12,686 bases of DNA from an uncultured Clostridia bacterium (GCA_946627905.1 CAMOVY010000017.1:1-12686), one strand, 5' to 3'; positions 1 through 6,470 are shown, numbered from the stretch's first letter. Notes: generated by a model not told the origin, from the sequence alone. A program made the numbers and translations.

Positions 1-128
1 GCGGCGGCGTCCGCGGCTTTTGCCAGCCCGTTCTTAATAAGATAATTCTGCGCGTAGCCTTGTTTTGCTTCTATTATATCGCCCGCCTTGCCCGAACCTT
101 TTACGTCTTTAAGTAATACGACTTTCAT
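1..128 (-). CDS. rplI: 50S ribosomal protein bL9, N-terminal 42 residues (partial)
   Basis: On the minus strand the first 42 codons read MKVVLLKDVKGSGKAGDIIE, then a segment with GYAQNYLIKNGLA. This is the N-terminal domain of bL9, which binds 23S rRNA domain V at the base of the L1 stalk; the family signature is V.L..DV...G..G....V..GYARN.L. The gene runs off the left edge, so the linker helix and C-terminal domain are not visible. The start is supported by GGAG (minus strand, at 136-139) seven bases before the ATG and by a promoter at 156-184. It is divergent from the DUF1540 gene. Downstream neighbours lie outside the window; in many Bacillota rplI sits near dnaB or rpsF-ssb-rpsR, which cannot be checked here. 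The identification rests on sequence pattern alone but is highly characteristic. Confidence 0.93.
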   Translation of the reverse strand, partial: MKVVLLKDVKGSGKAGDIIEAKQGYAQNYLIKNGLAKAADAA

Positions 129-150
129 AATTTTTCTCCGTAATTTTTCA

Positions 151-168
151 TTACTATTTTAATAGTAA
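151..168. repeat. Inverted repeat over the rplI -10 box
   Basis: TTACTATT, two central bases, then AATAGTAA: 8-base arms that are exact reverse complements. The dyad covers the rplI -10 element and predicted start region. It could be an operator, a short 5'-leader hairpin, or chance in AT-rich DNA; there is no second copy in the window to support an operator. Confidence 0.35.
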
Positions 169-184
169 AAACAAAAATTGTCAA
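156..184 (-). promoter_or_regulatory. Sigma-A-type promoter of rplI
   Basis: On the minus strand a perfect TTGACA (179-184) is followed after 17 bases by TAAAAT (156-161). The predicted transcript starts near 149 and gives a leader of about 20 bases with GGAG before the rplI ATG. The -10 box lies inside an 18-base inverted repeat at 151-168. Confidence 0.8.
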
Positions 185-252
185 GGCGAAAGGGTATACT
201 TTGCGTATTAAAAGGCGATAATTGCGGCATAATAACCGAAAAGGAGAGAATT

Positions 253-393
253 ATGTTAAAAAACGAATCCGTAAAATGCGACGTTAAAAAATGCCGCCAC
301 AACGTTAAAGGCGCAAATTGCTGTCTTGAAAAGGTTAAAATCACCTGCGGCTCAGGCAAAGACACTTGTTGCGGGGATTTTTCGGAAAAATAG
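253..393 (+). CDS. DUF1540 domain Cys-rich small protein
   Basis: A 46-residue protein with seven cysteines. The pattern is SVKCDVKKCRHN near residues 6-17, then ANCC, VKITCG and DTCCGDF, matching DUF1540 (V.C.V..C.YN...C....I.V......T.C..F). DUF1540 proteins are common in Clostridia and Bacilli, often duplicated, and probably bind a metal through the cysteines; their function is not established. The ATG at 253 is preferred over the upstream ATG at 178 because AAGGAGAG (241-248) precedes it at good spacing and because the domain starts right after it; the extra 25 residues from 178 have no family support. No convincing promoter was found between 185 and 240. An intrinsic terminator begins within the final codons, so the gene is probably transcribed alone. 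Confidence 0.85.
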   Translation: MLKNESVKCDVKKCRHNVKGANCCLEKVKITCGSGKDTCCGDFSEK

Positions 394-407
394 TTCCGAA
401 ATTTTTT
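380..407 (+). terminator. Intrinsic terminator overlapping the end of the DUF1540 gene
   Basis: TTTCGGAA (380-387) pairs with TTCCGAAA (394-401) across a 6-base loop and is followed directly by TTTTTT (402-407). The stop codon at 391-393 lies in the loop, so the left arm is coding sequence. The stem is short but the U-tract is good. Confidence 0.6.
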
Positions 408-416
408 ACAAGGGGC

Positions 417-450
417 AAAATAAAGGGGGTTGCTTAAAGCAACCCCCTTT
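417..450 (-). terminator. Strong hairpin, terminator on the minus strand
   Basis: Perfect 13-bp stem (422-434 with 438-450) and a 3-base loop. Read on the minus strand it ends in TTTATTTT (424-417), a reasonable U-tract. On the plus strand it is followed by GCCATATATT with no U-run, so it works best for minus-strand transcription, where it would end the RNA that starts near 517. It may also act as a backup barrier behind the DUF1540 gene. Confidence 0.65.
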
Positions 451-517
451 GCCATATATTATTCCGGAAAGTTTATTAAAAAGCCGATAAAATCAAGTGA
501 AAACAATCCCCTTACGC
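417..517 (-). ncRNA. Candidate small RNA of about 100 nt (unrecognised)
   Basis: A minus-strand promoter (523-550) and a minus-strand terminator (417-450) bracket about 100 bases with no credible coding sequence. The only ATG frame runs through the terminator and across the DUF1540 gene in antisense, has only a weak GGAA before it, and is judged a shadow. The 5' part of the RNA (minus strand of 502-513, AAGGGGATTGTT) can pair with the 3' arm of the terminator (about 422-433) with one mismatch and one G-U pair, so an alternative fold that breaks the terminator is possible. I do not recognise a known RNA family. This is inference from promoter, terminator and spacing only. Confidence 0.4.
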
Positions 518-522
518 CTTTT

Positions 523-550
523 ATTTTAACATTGATTTTCCGTTTGTCAA
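523..550 (-). promoter_or_regulatory. Predicted promoter of the minus-strand small transcript
   Basis: On the minus strand a perfect TTGACA (545-550) is followed after 16 bases by TAAAAT (523-528), preceded by TGT, an extended -10 feature. The start would fall near 516-518. No gene begins within 300 bases downstream on that strand, except rplI at 128, which has its own promoter. Confidence 0.55.
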
Positions 551-645
551 GGGGGTTTTTAAAAATAATTGTGATTTAACAAAGGATTTTGCGAAAATTA
601 CGGCAAAAATTTGCTTTTTACTCCCTGCCGTACGGATTGCAGAAG

Positions 646-701
646 TTGACAAAGACTATAAAGTTATTATATAATATTAAAATCCGATATTATGTTATAA
701 T
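646..701 (+). promoter_or_regulatory. Promoter region of the greA operon
   Basis: TTGACA (646-651), 18 bases, TATAAT (670-675). A second -10-like element with an extended TG (TGTTATAAT, 693-701) lies closer to the gene but lacks a -35 and would start the RNA inside the Shine-Dalgarno, so the first is preferred. The leader would be about 39 bases, ending in AAGGAG (706-711) nine bases before ATG. The rest of 560-645 shows nothing I can name. Confidence 0.75.
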
Positions 702-720
702 TTATAAGGAGTGAAACATT

Positions 721-1188
721 ATGGCAGAAGTTATCCTGACTAAAGAAGGCAAAGAAGAACTTGAAAAAAGACTTGAGTATCTTAAACTCGAAAAGAGAAA
801 AGAAATAACCGAACGCATCAAGGTTGCGAGAGAATTCGGCGACCTTTCCGAAAACGCCGAGTACGACGCCGCTAAAAACGAACAGGCGATGATTGAAGGC
901 GAAATTCTGGAAATAGAAAACAAATTAAAGTATGCGGTCATCATCAAAGACGAGGGCAAAAACGGCGTAGTTTCTTTAGGCAGTAAAGTAGATTTCGTTA
1001 TGGCGGACGCGCCTGACGAAGTGTCCACCTACGAAATAGTCGGCACTACCGAAGCGGACGTAGAAGCGGGCAGAATTTCCAACGAATCGCCTATCGGCAA
1101 CGCGCTGCTTGGCAGAAAGAAAGGTGATAACGTTTCCGTTTCGACACCTTCGGGCGTTATCGAAATTATAGTTAAAAAAGTTTATTAA
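721..1188 (+). CDS. greA: Transcription elongation factor GreA
   Basis: 155 residues, the normal GreA length (about 158). Residues 1 to about 75 form the antiparallel coiled coil that enters the RNA polymerase secondary channel; its tip carries the conserved acidic pair in GDLSENAEYDAA (Asp41, Glu44), which coordinates the second Mg ion for RNA cleavage. The C-terminal FKBP-like domain ends with PIGNALLGRKKGD and a hydrophobic beta tail, typical of GreA/GreB. It rescues backtracked polymerase by stimulating cleavage of the nascent transcript 3' end. The start is fixed by AAGGAG (706-711) and a promoter upstream. It is the first gene of a likely operon; lysS follows after 21 bases, a greA-lysS pairing seen in other Bacillota. 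GreB is excluded by context, since Bacillota usually have GreA only. Confidence 0.97.
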   Translation: MAEVILTKEGKEELEKRLEYLKLEKRKEITERIKVAREFGDLSENAEYDAAKNEQAMIEGEILEIENKLKYAVIIKDEGKNGVVSLGSKVDFVMADAPDEVSTYEIVGTTEADVEAGRISNESPIGNALLGRKKGDNVSVSTPSGVIEIIVKKVY

Positions 1189-1209
1189 ACCAACCTTTGC
1201 GGAGTTAAA

Positions 1210-2706
1210 ATGGAAGAAAATATATTAAGCAGAGAAACAGAGGACTTAAACGAAATTCTGCGCGTTCGGCGCGAAAAACTTGACGCTTTAAAAGCGGCGG
1301 GTAAAAACCCTTACGAAAAGGTCAAGTACGCGCGCACGGCGTTCAGTACGGACGTTAAAGACGCTTTTGAAGAATACGAAAACAAAGTCGTAGGCGTTGC
1401 CGGCAGGCTTATAAGCAAGCGCGTTATGGGTAAGGCGTCTTTCGCCGTTATTTTAGACGGTAAAGGCACTATTCAGTCCTATCTTTCTATAAACGACTTG
1501 GGCGACGCGTACGCGGAGTTTAAGGATTACGACATAGGCGACGTTATCGGTATAACGGGTTTCGTGTTTAAAACCCGTACGGGCGAAGTGTCCGTCCACG
1601 CGCAGAGCGTGGAACTTTTATCCAAGTCTCTTTTGCCGCTTCCTGAAAAGTATCACGGGCTTAAAGACGAAGATATGCGCTACCGCAACCGCGAAGTGGA
1701 CTTAATCGCTAACCCCGAAGTTAAAAAGACTTTCATAATGCGTTCGCAGATTTTAAAAGAAATCCGCGCGTATTTGGACGGGATAGGTTATCTCGAAGTG
1801 GACACGCCTGTTCTGCAACCCTTGGAAATAGGCGCGGCGGCAAGGCCGTTTAAAACCCATCACAACGCGCTGGATATAGACATGTATCTCCGCATAGAAA
1901 CCGAACTGTACTTAAAGCGCCTTATAGTCGGCGGGTTCGACAGGGTATACGAAGTAGGCAGAATTTTCCGCAACGAAGGTATGGATAGGTCGCACAACCC
2001 CGAATTTACCACGGTGGAAATGTATCAGGCGTACAGCGACTACAAGGAAATGATGGACGAGATAGAAGATATGTACCGCACGATAGCCGAAAAGGTGTGC
2101 GGCACGGCTAAAATCACCTATCAGGGTACGGAAATCGATTTAGGCGCTAAATGGGAACGCCTTACTATGGTAGAAGCGGTTAAAAAATACGCGGGCGTCG
2201 ACTATGACGAGTGGAAGACGGACGAAGACGCGAGAAAAGCGGCTTTAGATAAGGGCGTTGCGGTAGAAGAGGGCGACGCGGCGACCAAAGGGCACGTGCT
2301 GATTGCCTTTTTCGACGCGTTCGTGGAAGAAAAACTTATCCAGCCAACCTTTATTTACGATTATCCCGTAGAAAACTCTCCGCTGGCGAAAAGAAAGCCG
2401 TCTAATCCCGCGTTTACCGAAAGGTTCGAGTATTTTATTTACGCAAGGGAGATGGGCAACGCCTTTTCCGAACTGAACGACCCCATTGACCAGCGCGAGA
2501 GATTTGAAAAACAGGTAAAAGAAAAGCGCGCGAAGGGCGGCAACGACGCAAAAGTGGACGAAGACTTTTTGACGGCGTTAGAATACGGTATGCCCCCGAC
2601 GGGCGGACTTGGCTTCGGCGTGGACAGGCTTGTAATGCTTTTAACCGACAGCGCGTCTATAAGGGACGTAATTTTGTTCCCGACGATGAAACCCATAAAA
2701 AAATAA
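1210..2706 (+). CDS. lysS: Lysine--tRNA ligase, class II
   Basis: 498 residues, the usual LysRS-II length. It charges tRNA-Lys with lysine in the cytoplasm. An N-terminal OB-fold anticodon-binding domain spans about residues 60-140 (VVGVAGRLISKRVMGKASF). The class II core follows: motif 1 around GIGYLEVDTPVLQ (191-203), motif 2 with RVYEVGRIFRNEGMDRSHNP (245-264), and motif 3 near the C-terminus with GGLGFGVDRLVMLL, then RDVILFP. THHNALDIDMYLRIETELYLKR matches LysRS closely and excludes AspRS and AsnRS. One oddity: the usual GGA before ARPF reads IGAAARPF (207-213). GGAG (1201-1204) sits five bases before ATG 1210. It is 21 bases after greA with no terminator, so co-transcription is likely. 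Confidence 0.97.
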   Translation: MEENILSRETEDLNEILRVRREKLDALKAAGKNPYEKVKYARTAFSTDVKDAFEEYENKVVGVAGRLISKRVMGKASFAVILDGKGTIQSYLSINDLGDAYAEFKDYDIGDVIGITGFVFKTRTGEVSVHAQSVELLSKSLLPLPEKYHGLKDEDMRYRNREVDLIANPEVKKTFIMRSQILKEIRAYLDGIGYLEVDTPVLQPLEIGAAARPFKTHHNALDIDMYLRIETELYLKRLIVGGFDRVYEVGRIFRNEGMDRSHNPEFTTVEMYQAYSDYKEMMDEIEDMYRTIAEKVCGTAKITYQGTEIDLGAKWERLTMVEAVKKYAGVDYDEWKTDEDARKAALDKGVAVEEGDAATKGHVLIAFFDAFVEEKLIQPTFIYDYPVENSPLAKRKPSNPAFTERFEYFIYAREMGNAFSELNDPIDQRERFEKQVKEKRAKGGNDAKVDEDFLTALEYGMPPTGGLGFGVDRLVMLLTDSASIRDVILFPTMKPIKK

Positions 2707-2748
2707 AAAGGCAAAAACTGTCTTTATAAGAACGAACGGCGGAAAGAA

Positions 2749-3714
2749 ATGGATAACAGATTGACAAAGAGAAGATTATCGGATTTTTTCGCATACGAAT
2801 GGATAATAACCATCGTGGCGGCGGTTGCCGCCATAATCGTGCTGGAACTTATCTACACGGTTGCCGCCGTGCGCCTTTCCACAGGTCAGCAGTTCAAATA
2901 CTATATGGACGAAGATTTGTACGTTTACGACAGTTCGGCGGGCGATATTTATAGCCTTTTGGGCGTGGAAACGGGCAAAAACGGCAAGACTTTCAGTTTC
3001 GACGTTTTAAGTGTGGAAGCCGAAAATCTCAGTTCTTCTTATAACGTTCTGTCCGTACGGCTTTCGGTACAGGAAGGCGACGCGATTTTTACTTCTTCAT
3101 TAGAAAAAGAAGACGGCACGGTCAGGGCAAAAAGTATAATAGACGAGTTCTCCGTTTACGATATGCAATCGCTTTTAAATAGCGCGAAAGAATATATCGC
3201 GCAATTTAAAGGCGACGGCGATAGTTTAGACGAAAATAAAATACGTGATTATTTCGACGCGCGTATGAAAGGCGACAACCGTTTCCGCACGGAAAAAGAA
3301 AAAGAAGAAGGGCGGCAAAACGAGATAGAGCGCATCAAAAAACTGAGCCTTGACGTACAGGATTTTGAAACGCTTATGTCGGTAGGTGAAGAAAAGGGGC
3401 TTTTTTACAAGTATACCAAGTACGAGCAGGCGGCTACAACCGTTGATGACGAGACTTACCGCGTCGCGTACGAAAATGAAAAAACAGAAGGCAGAGAGAA
3501 TTTCGTGTACGGCTTTAATATGGCGGCGATGACGCACGCCCCCGAGAGAACGGATAAAAGGAACGTTTCCGACTACTTAAAACTTTCGGGCGGCACGGCG
3601 GACGGCGTGGGGTTGGTCTTGTTCGATTTTTCGGCGGAACAACCCGATTTGCAGTTCGAGTGCATATCGTTCGTATGTACTTTGGCAAGGGAATTCAGCG
3701 ATTTTCTCGATTAA
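2749..3714 (+). CDS. Unrecognised membrane-anchored protein, 321 residues
   Basis: I do not recognise a family. A short, mostly basic N-terminus (about residues 1-17) is followed by one strong membrane helix (about 18-41, WIITIVAAVAAIIVLELIYT) with no lipobox or signal peptidase site that I can see, so this looks like a single-pass protein with most of its chain outside. Residues 80-140 look beta-rich (SFDVLSVEAENL, then NVLSVRLSVQEG). About 145-215 is charged and probably helical, with a Lys/Glu-rich stretch. There is no cysteine before the final segment, which holds two (FECISFVCTL). GGAAAG precedes the ATG but is a weak Shine-Dalgarno. It lies 42 bases after lysS and 15 before tmk, in the same frame of expression as housekeeping genes. 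It could be a lineage-specific envelope protein; the function is unknown. Confidence 0.8.
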   Translation: MDNRLTKRRLSDFFAYEWIITIVAAVAAIIVLELIYTVAAVRLSTGQQFKYYMDEDLYVYDSSAGDIYSLLGVETGKNGKTFSFDVLSVEAENLSSSYNVLSVRLSVQEGDAIFTSSLEKEDGTVRAKSIIDEFSVYDMQSLLNSAKEYIAQFKGDGDSLDENKIRDYFDARMKGDNRFRTEKEKEEGRQNEIERIKKLSLDVQDFETLMSVGEEKGLFYKYTKYEQAATTVDDETYRVAYENEKTEGRENFVYGFNMAAMTHAPERTDKRNVSDYLKLSGGTADGVGLVLFDFSAEQPDLQFECISFVCTLAREFSDFLD

Positions 3715-3729
3715 AACGTAAGGATAAAA

Positions 3730-4353
3730 ATGAAAGGTAAATTTAATACTTTCGAAGGTTGCGAAGGGGTGGGCAAATCCCGCCAGATAAGGCTTTTGGA
3801 AGAGTATCTTAAAGACAACGGAATAAAATATTATTTAACGCGCGAACCGGGCGGCACAGCCATTTCCGAACAGATAAGGTCGGTTATTCTGGACGGGAAT
3901 AACGCCGAAATGACCGACGAGTGCGAAGCGCTTTTGTATGCGGCGGCACGCGTGCAACTGATAAAGCAGGAAATAGAACCGCGCTTAAAAAACGGCGAAC
4001 TCGTGTTCTGCGATAGGTACGTGGATTCTTCGCTTGCCTATCAAGGAAAGGCGCGGGGACTTGGGTATGAATTTGTAAAACGCATAAACTCCTACGCTTT
4101 TAAAAACGCAATGCCCGATTTAACGGTGTTTTTAAACCTTTCGCCCAAAGACGCTTTTTTAAGAAAGGGCGGCGTTGACGGCACGGACAGGCTGGAACTT
4201 TCGGGCGCGGCGTTTCACGATAAAGTTTACGAAGGGTACTTGGAACTTGCAAAAACCTACCGCGACAGGTTTGCGGTAATCGACGCGTCGGGCACTAAAG
4301 AACAAACGCACGCTAAAATTATCGCCGCGCTTAAGGCAAAGGGTATTATATAG
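3730..4353 (+). CDS. tmk: Thymidylate kinase
   Basis: 207 residues, typical of TMPK. It phosphorylates dTMP to dTDP with ATP, in dTTP synthesis. Visible motifs: the P-loop at 10-17 (GCEGVGKS, where most family members have GxDGxGKT/S), the TREPGGT substrate loop (37-43), the DRY motif after a hydrophobic strand (VFCDRYVDSSLAYQG, 92-106) that contacts the dTMP base, and a LID region around 145-156 (RKGGVDGTDRLE). Cys11 replaces the Ile or Leu usual at that P-loop position, which should not stop catalysis. AGGA (3721-3724) precedes the ATG. It is followed by holB after 20 bases. In B. subtilis two small genes (yaaQ, yaaR) lie between tmk and holB; here they are absent. Confidence 0.96.
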   Translation: MKGKFNTFEGCEGVGKSRQIRLLEEYLKDNGIKYYLTREPGGTAISEQIRSVILDGNNAEMTDECEALLYAAARVQLIKQEIEPRLKNGELVFCDRYVDSSLAYQGKARGLGYEFVKRINSYAFKNAMPDLTVFLNLSPKDAFLRKGGVDGTDRLELSGAAFHDKVYEGYLELAKTYRDRFAVIDASGTKEQTHAKIIAALKAKGII

Positions 4354-4373
4354 ATTAAGCGAAGGTTAAGATT

Positions 4374-5342
4374 ATGGTGGATTTATTCTCCCTTATAAAA
4401 GATACGCGCGCGTATAAGACCGTTGCGGCGGATAAAGCCGCGGGCAGGCTTTCGCACGCGTACCTGTTTGTTTCTTCGGACGGGGTAAATTCGGACGGAT
4501 ATCTTAAAATCTTCGCTAAACTCATAATGACGGGTTTTGCGGACGAAAGAGCCGACGGACTTATAGATAACGGCTATCATCCGGACGTTTTGACTTTTCC
4601 CAAAAACGGCGAAGCGGTTTTAAAAGAAGACGTTTCAACGATAATAGAAGAAAGTTTTTTAAAACCCGTAGAGAGCGACAAAAAACTCTTTTTGATAAAC
4701 AACGGGGAGTCGATGAACGCGTCTTCGCAGAACAAACTTTTAAAAACTCTGGAAGAACCGCCCAAAAACGTGCATATTCTAATACACGCAACCAGCGAGC
4801 ATCCGCTTTTATCGACGGTTAAGTCAAGGGTAAAAAAACTCGTTATCCCGCCCTTTTCCGAAAGTCAACTGATAGCGGCGCTTAAAAGCGAGTGCCCCGA
4901 TATGGAACGGCTTAAAAGTGCGGTGTGTTGCAGCGACGGAACGGTGGGGGGCGCGCTTTCTTTATACGGGGACGAAAACCTTTCGGAAACGATAGACGCC
5001 GCAGTCGATACTTTTCTCAATATGCGGACAAGCCGCGACGTGCTGGAGTTTTCAAACAGGATAATGCGGCTTAAAGACGGAATTAAGGAGTATCTTTCGG
5101 TAATGGAACTTACTTGCCGCGATTTTACGGTTTACGCAAGCGGCGGCGATACGGTTAAAAACAAGGCGCTTTTCAGGCGTGTGGAAAAAGCGGAAGGCTT
5201 TACGCTCGGCGCACTTATATACATAGCGGACAGAATAGCGGAAGCAAAAAAACGGCTTTCGGCAAACGGCAACCCGCAGGCGGTTTTAGAGAGATTTCTG
5301 TTCGCGTTTTTGGAGGGCAAACACAAATGGCGGAAGTTATAG
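4374..5342 (+). CDS. holB: DNA polymerase III delta' subunit, degenerate AAA+ form
   Basis: 322 residues, normal for HolB. It is part of the clamp loader that puts the beta clamp on primed DNA. The AAA+ core is identified by SHAYLF (27-32), the GYHPDV strand entry (67-72), NNGESMNASSQNKLLKTLEEPP (109-130) and the SRV arginine-finger motif (151-153), followed by a helical collar domain. At the Walker A position the sequence is SSDGVNSDG (34-42), with no GK[ST], and the four-cysteine zinc module normally found before HPD is missing (AKLIMTGFADERADGLIDNG has no Cys). So it should neither bind ATP productively nor bind zinc. Loss of ATP hydrolysis is known for delta', so function as a stator is expected. 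The position between tmk and ricT supports HolB rather than DnaX. It overlaps ricT by 16 bases. Confidence 0.9.
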   Translation: MVDLFSLIKDTRAYKTVAADKAAGRLSHAYLFVSSDGVNSDGYLKIFAKLIMTGFADERADGLIDNGYHPDVLTFPKNGEAVLKEDVSTIIEESFLKPVESDKKLFLINNGESMNASSQNKLLKTLEEPPKNVHILIHATSEHPLLSTVKSRVKKLVIPPFSESQLIAALKSECPDMERLKSAVCCSDGTVGGALSLYGDENLSETIDAAVDTFLNMRTSRDVLEFSNRIMRLKDGIKEYLSVMELTCRDFTVYASGGDTVKNKALFRRVEKAEGFTLGALIYIADRIAEAKKRLSANGNPQAVLERFLFAFLEGKHKWRKL

Positions 5343-6202
5343 GCGTAAAATTTAAAAATACGGCTAAAATATATTATTTTTCGCCCCTTAAAGGGGTAAA
5401 AGACTACCCCGAAAAGGCGGGCGTTATAGTGGAAACGGCAAAGGGGTTAGAGTACGGCACGGTGGTTTTCGGCATAAAAACCGCCCCCGACGAAACGATA
5501 ACCCACCCGCTTAAACCTATTTTAAGGCTTGCAACGGCGGAAGACGAAGAACGGGTGAAAGAAAACAACGAAAAAATCCCCGAAGCGATGGAAAAAGCGC
5601 GGGAGAAAATTGCGGAACTTTCCCTTAATATGAAACTTATCGGCGCGGAATACGCGTTCGACGGCAAAAAACTGACCTTTTATTTTTCCGCGGAAGAAAG
5701 GGTGGATTTCCGCGAACTTGTAAAGAACCTTGCTTCGCAGTTTAAGTTAAGGATAGAACTCCGTCAAGTCGGCATAAGGGACGAAACCAAGATTTTGGGC
5801 GGCATAGCGCCGTGCGGCAGAACCTGTTGCTGCGCGGGCGCGATGAGCGAGTTTGCCAAGGTTTCGATAAAGATGGCGAAAAATCAGGGGCTGCACCTTA
5901 ACCCGACCAAGATAAGCGGGCTTTGCGGCAGGCTTATGTGCTGTTTAGAGTACGAAAACGATTATTACGAAAAGGCGTGCAAATTAGTGCCGAAAGTCGG
6001 GGGTACGGTAAAAACGCCCGAAGGGGAAGGTACGGTCGTTTCCAACGATATGCTTAAAATGATTTCCAAGGTGAAAATAGCAAAACCCGACGGCAGCGAA
6101 GTGTATAAGGATTTTAACGTTAAAGACTTGGAATTTCAGCGCAAGACTTGCGCGGATTGCGGTAAAGACGCGGACGACGACGCAGACGATACAGAAGAGT
6201 AA
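5327..6202 (+). CDS. ricT: PSP1-domain regulatory iron-sulfur protein RicT (YaaT)
   Basis: 291 residues. The PSP1 C-terminal domain is recognised by GLEYGTVVFG (40-49), the YFSAEERVDFRELVKNLA segment (119-136) and the cysteine clusters APCGRTCCCAG (161-171) and GLCGRLMCCLEYE (198-210). In B. subtilis RicT joins RicA (YmcA) and RicF (YlbF) in a complex that carries [4Fe-4S] clusters and works with RNase Y in mRNA maturation; it also affects biofilm formation, competence and sporulation. The other two partners are not in this window. The C-terminus has an extra CADC (275-278) followed by an Asp/Glu tail. GGAGGG (5312-5317) lies inside the holB coding end, and the ATG overlaps holB by 16 bases, which suggests translational coupling. 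Some lineages name this gene only as a PSP1 or stage 0 sporulation protein YaaT. Confidence 0.94.
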   Translation: MAEVIGVKFKNTAKIYYFSPLKGVKDYPEKAGVIVETAKGLEYGTVVFGIKTAPDETITHPLKPILRLATAEDEERVKENNEKIPEAMEKAREKIAELSLNMKLIGAEYAFDGKKLTFYFSAEERVDFRELVKNLASQFKLRIELRQVGIRDETKILGGIAPCGRTCCCAGAMSEFAKVSIKMAKNQGLHLNPTKISGLCGRLMCCLEYENDYYEKACKLVPKVGGTVKTPEGEGTVVSNDMLKMISKVKIAKPDGSEVYKDFNVKDLEFQRKTCADCGKDADDDADDTEE

Positions 6203-6229
6203 AAAGGCGCGAAAAATTTTCGCACGGTA

Positions 6230-6258
6230 TTGCAAAAGCGAAAATTTTGTGCTACAAT
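6230..6258 (+). promoter_or_regulatory. Promoter of the ferredoxin gene
   Basis: TTGCAA (6230-6235), 17 bases, TACAAT (6253-6258) with an upstream TGC (extended -10). The transcript would start near 6265, leaving a leader of about 25 bases with GGAGGT before the ferredoxin ATG. The permease at 10440 has the same -35, spacing and -10. Confidence 0.65.
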
Positions 6259-6288
6259 AATTAGACAGAAAAAACGGAGGTGAAAAAA

Positions 6289-6459
6289 ATGGCATACAAA
6301 ATAAGCGATACGTGCATTTCTTGCGGGTCTTGTGCGGAAACCTGCCCTGTCGGAGCGATAAGCCAAGGCGATACGCAATACAATATCGACCCCGAACAGT
6401 GCATCAGTTGCGGCGCGTGCGCTGCGGGCTGCCCCGTAGAGGCAATTTCGGAAGAATAA
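6289..6459 (+). CDS. 2[4Fe-4S] bacterial-type ferredoxin
   Basis: A 56-residue protein, MAYKISDTCISCGSCAETCP at the start and two complete cluster motifs: CISCGSCAETCP (9-20) and CISCGACAAGCP (38-49), each CxxCxxCxxxCP. This is the clostridial 2[4Fe-4S] ferredoxin, a low-potential one-electron carrier in the cytoplasm for enzymes such as pyruvate:ferredoxin oxidoreductase and hydrogenases, pointing to an anaerobe. GGAGGT (6276-6281) gives a strong start. It has its own promoter (6230-6258) and terminator (6471-6505), so it is transcribed independently of the surrounding cluster. Its place between ricT and the TrmN6-like gene is unusual compared with B. subtilis, where yabA sits there. It is not clear whether it serves the Fe-S protein RicT or is only a neighbour. 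Confidence 0.95.
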   Translation: MAYKISDTCISCGSCAETCPVGAISQGDTQYNIDPEQCISCGACAAGCPVEAISEE

Positions 6460-6470
6460 CTTACGAAAAC

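Noticed and set aside
178..252. Upstream extension of the DUF1540 protein from the ATG at 178
   Set aside because: No Shine-Dalgarno at 178, no family similarity in the extra 25 residues, and a good AAGGAG before the ATG at 253.
159..455. 98-residue minus-strand open frame across the DUF1540 gene
   Set aside because: It begins inside the terminator hairpin region, has only a weak ribosome site, runs antisense to a recognised domain and overlaps the rplI promoter. It is a shadow frame.
505..560. Plus-strand hairpin AATCCCCTT (505-513) with AAGGGGGTT (549-557) and a T-run
   Set aside because: The loop is about 35 bases and no plus-strand gene ends just before it. The same bases are better explained by the minus-strand TTGACA promoter and the 5' end of the candidate RNA.
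6206..6224. Possible terminator directly after ricT
   Set aside because: The stem is short and imperfect, with practically no loop and no U-run. It is better viewed as a partial copy of the ferredoxin terminator.
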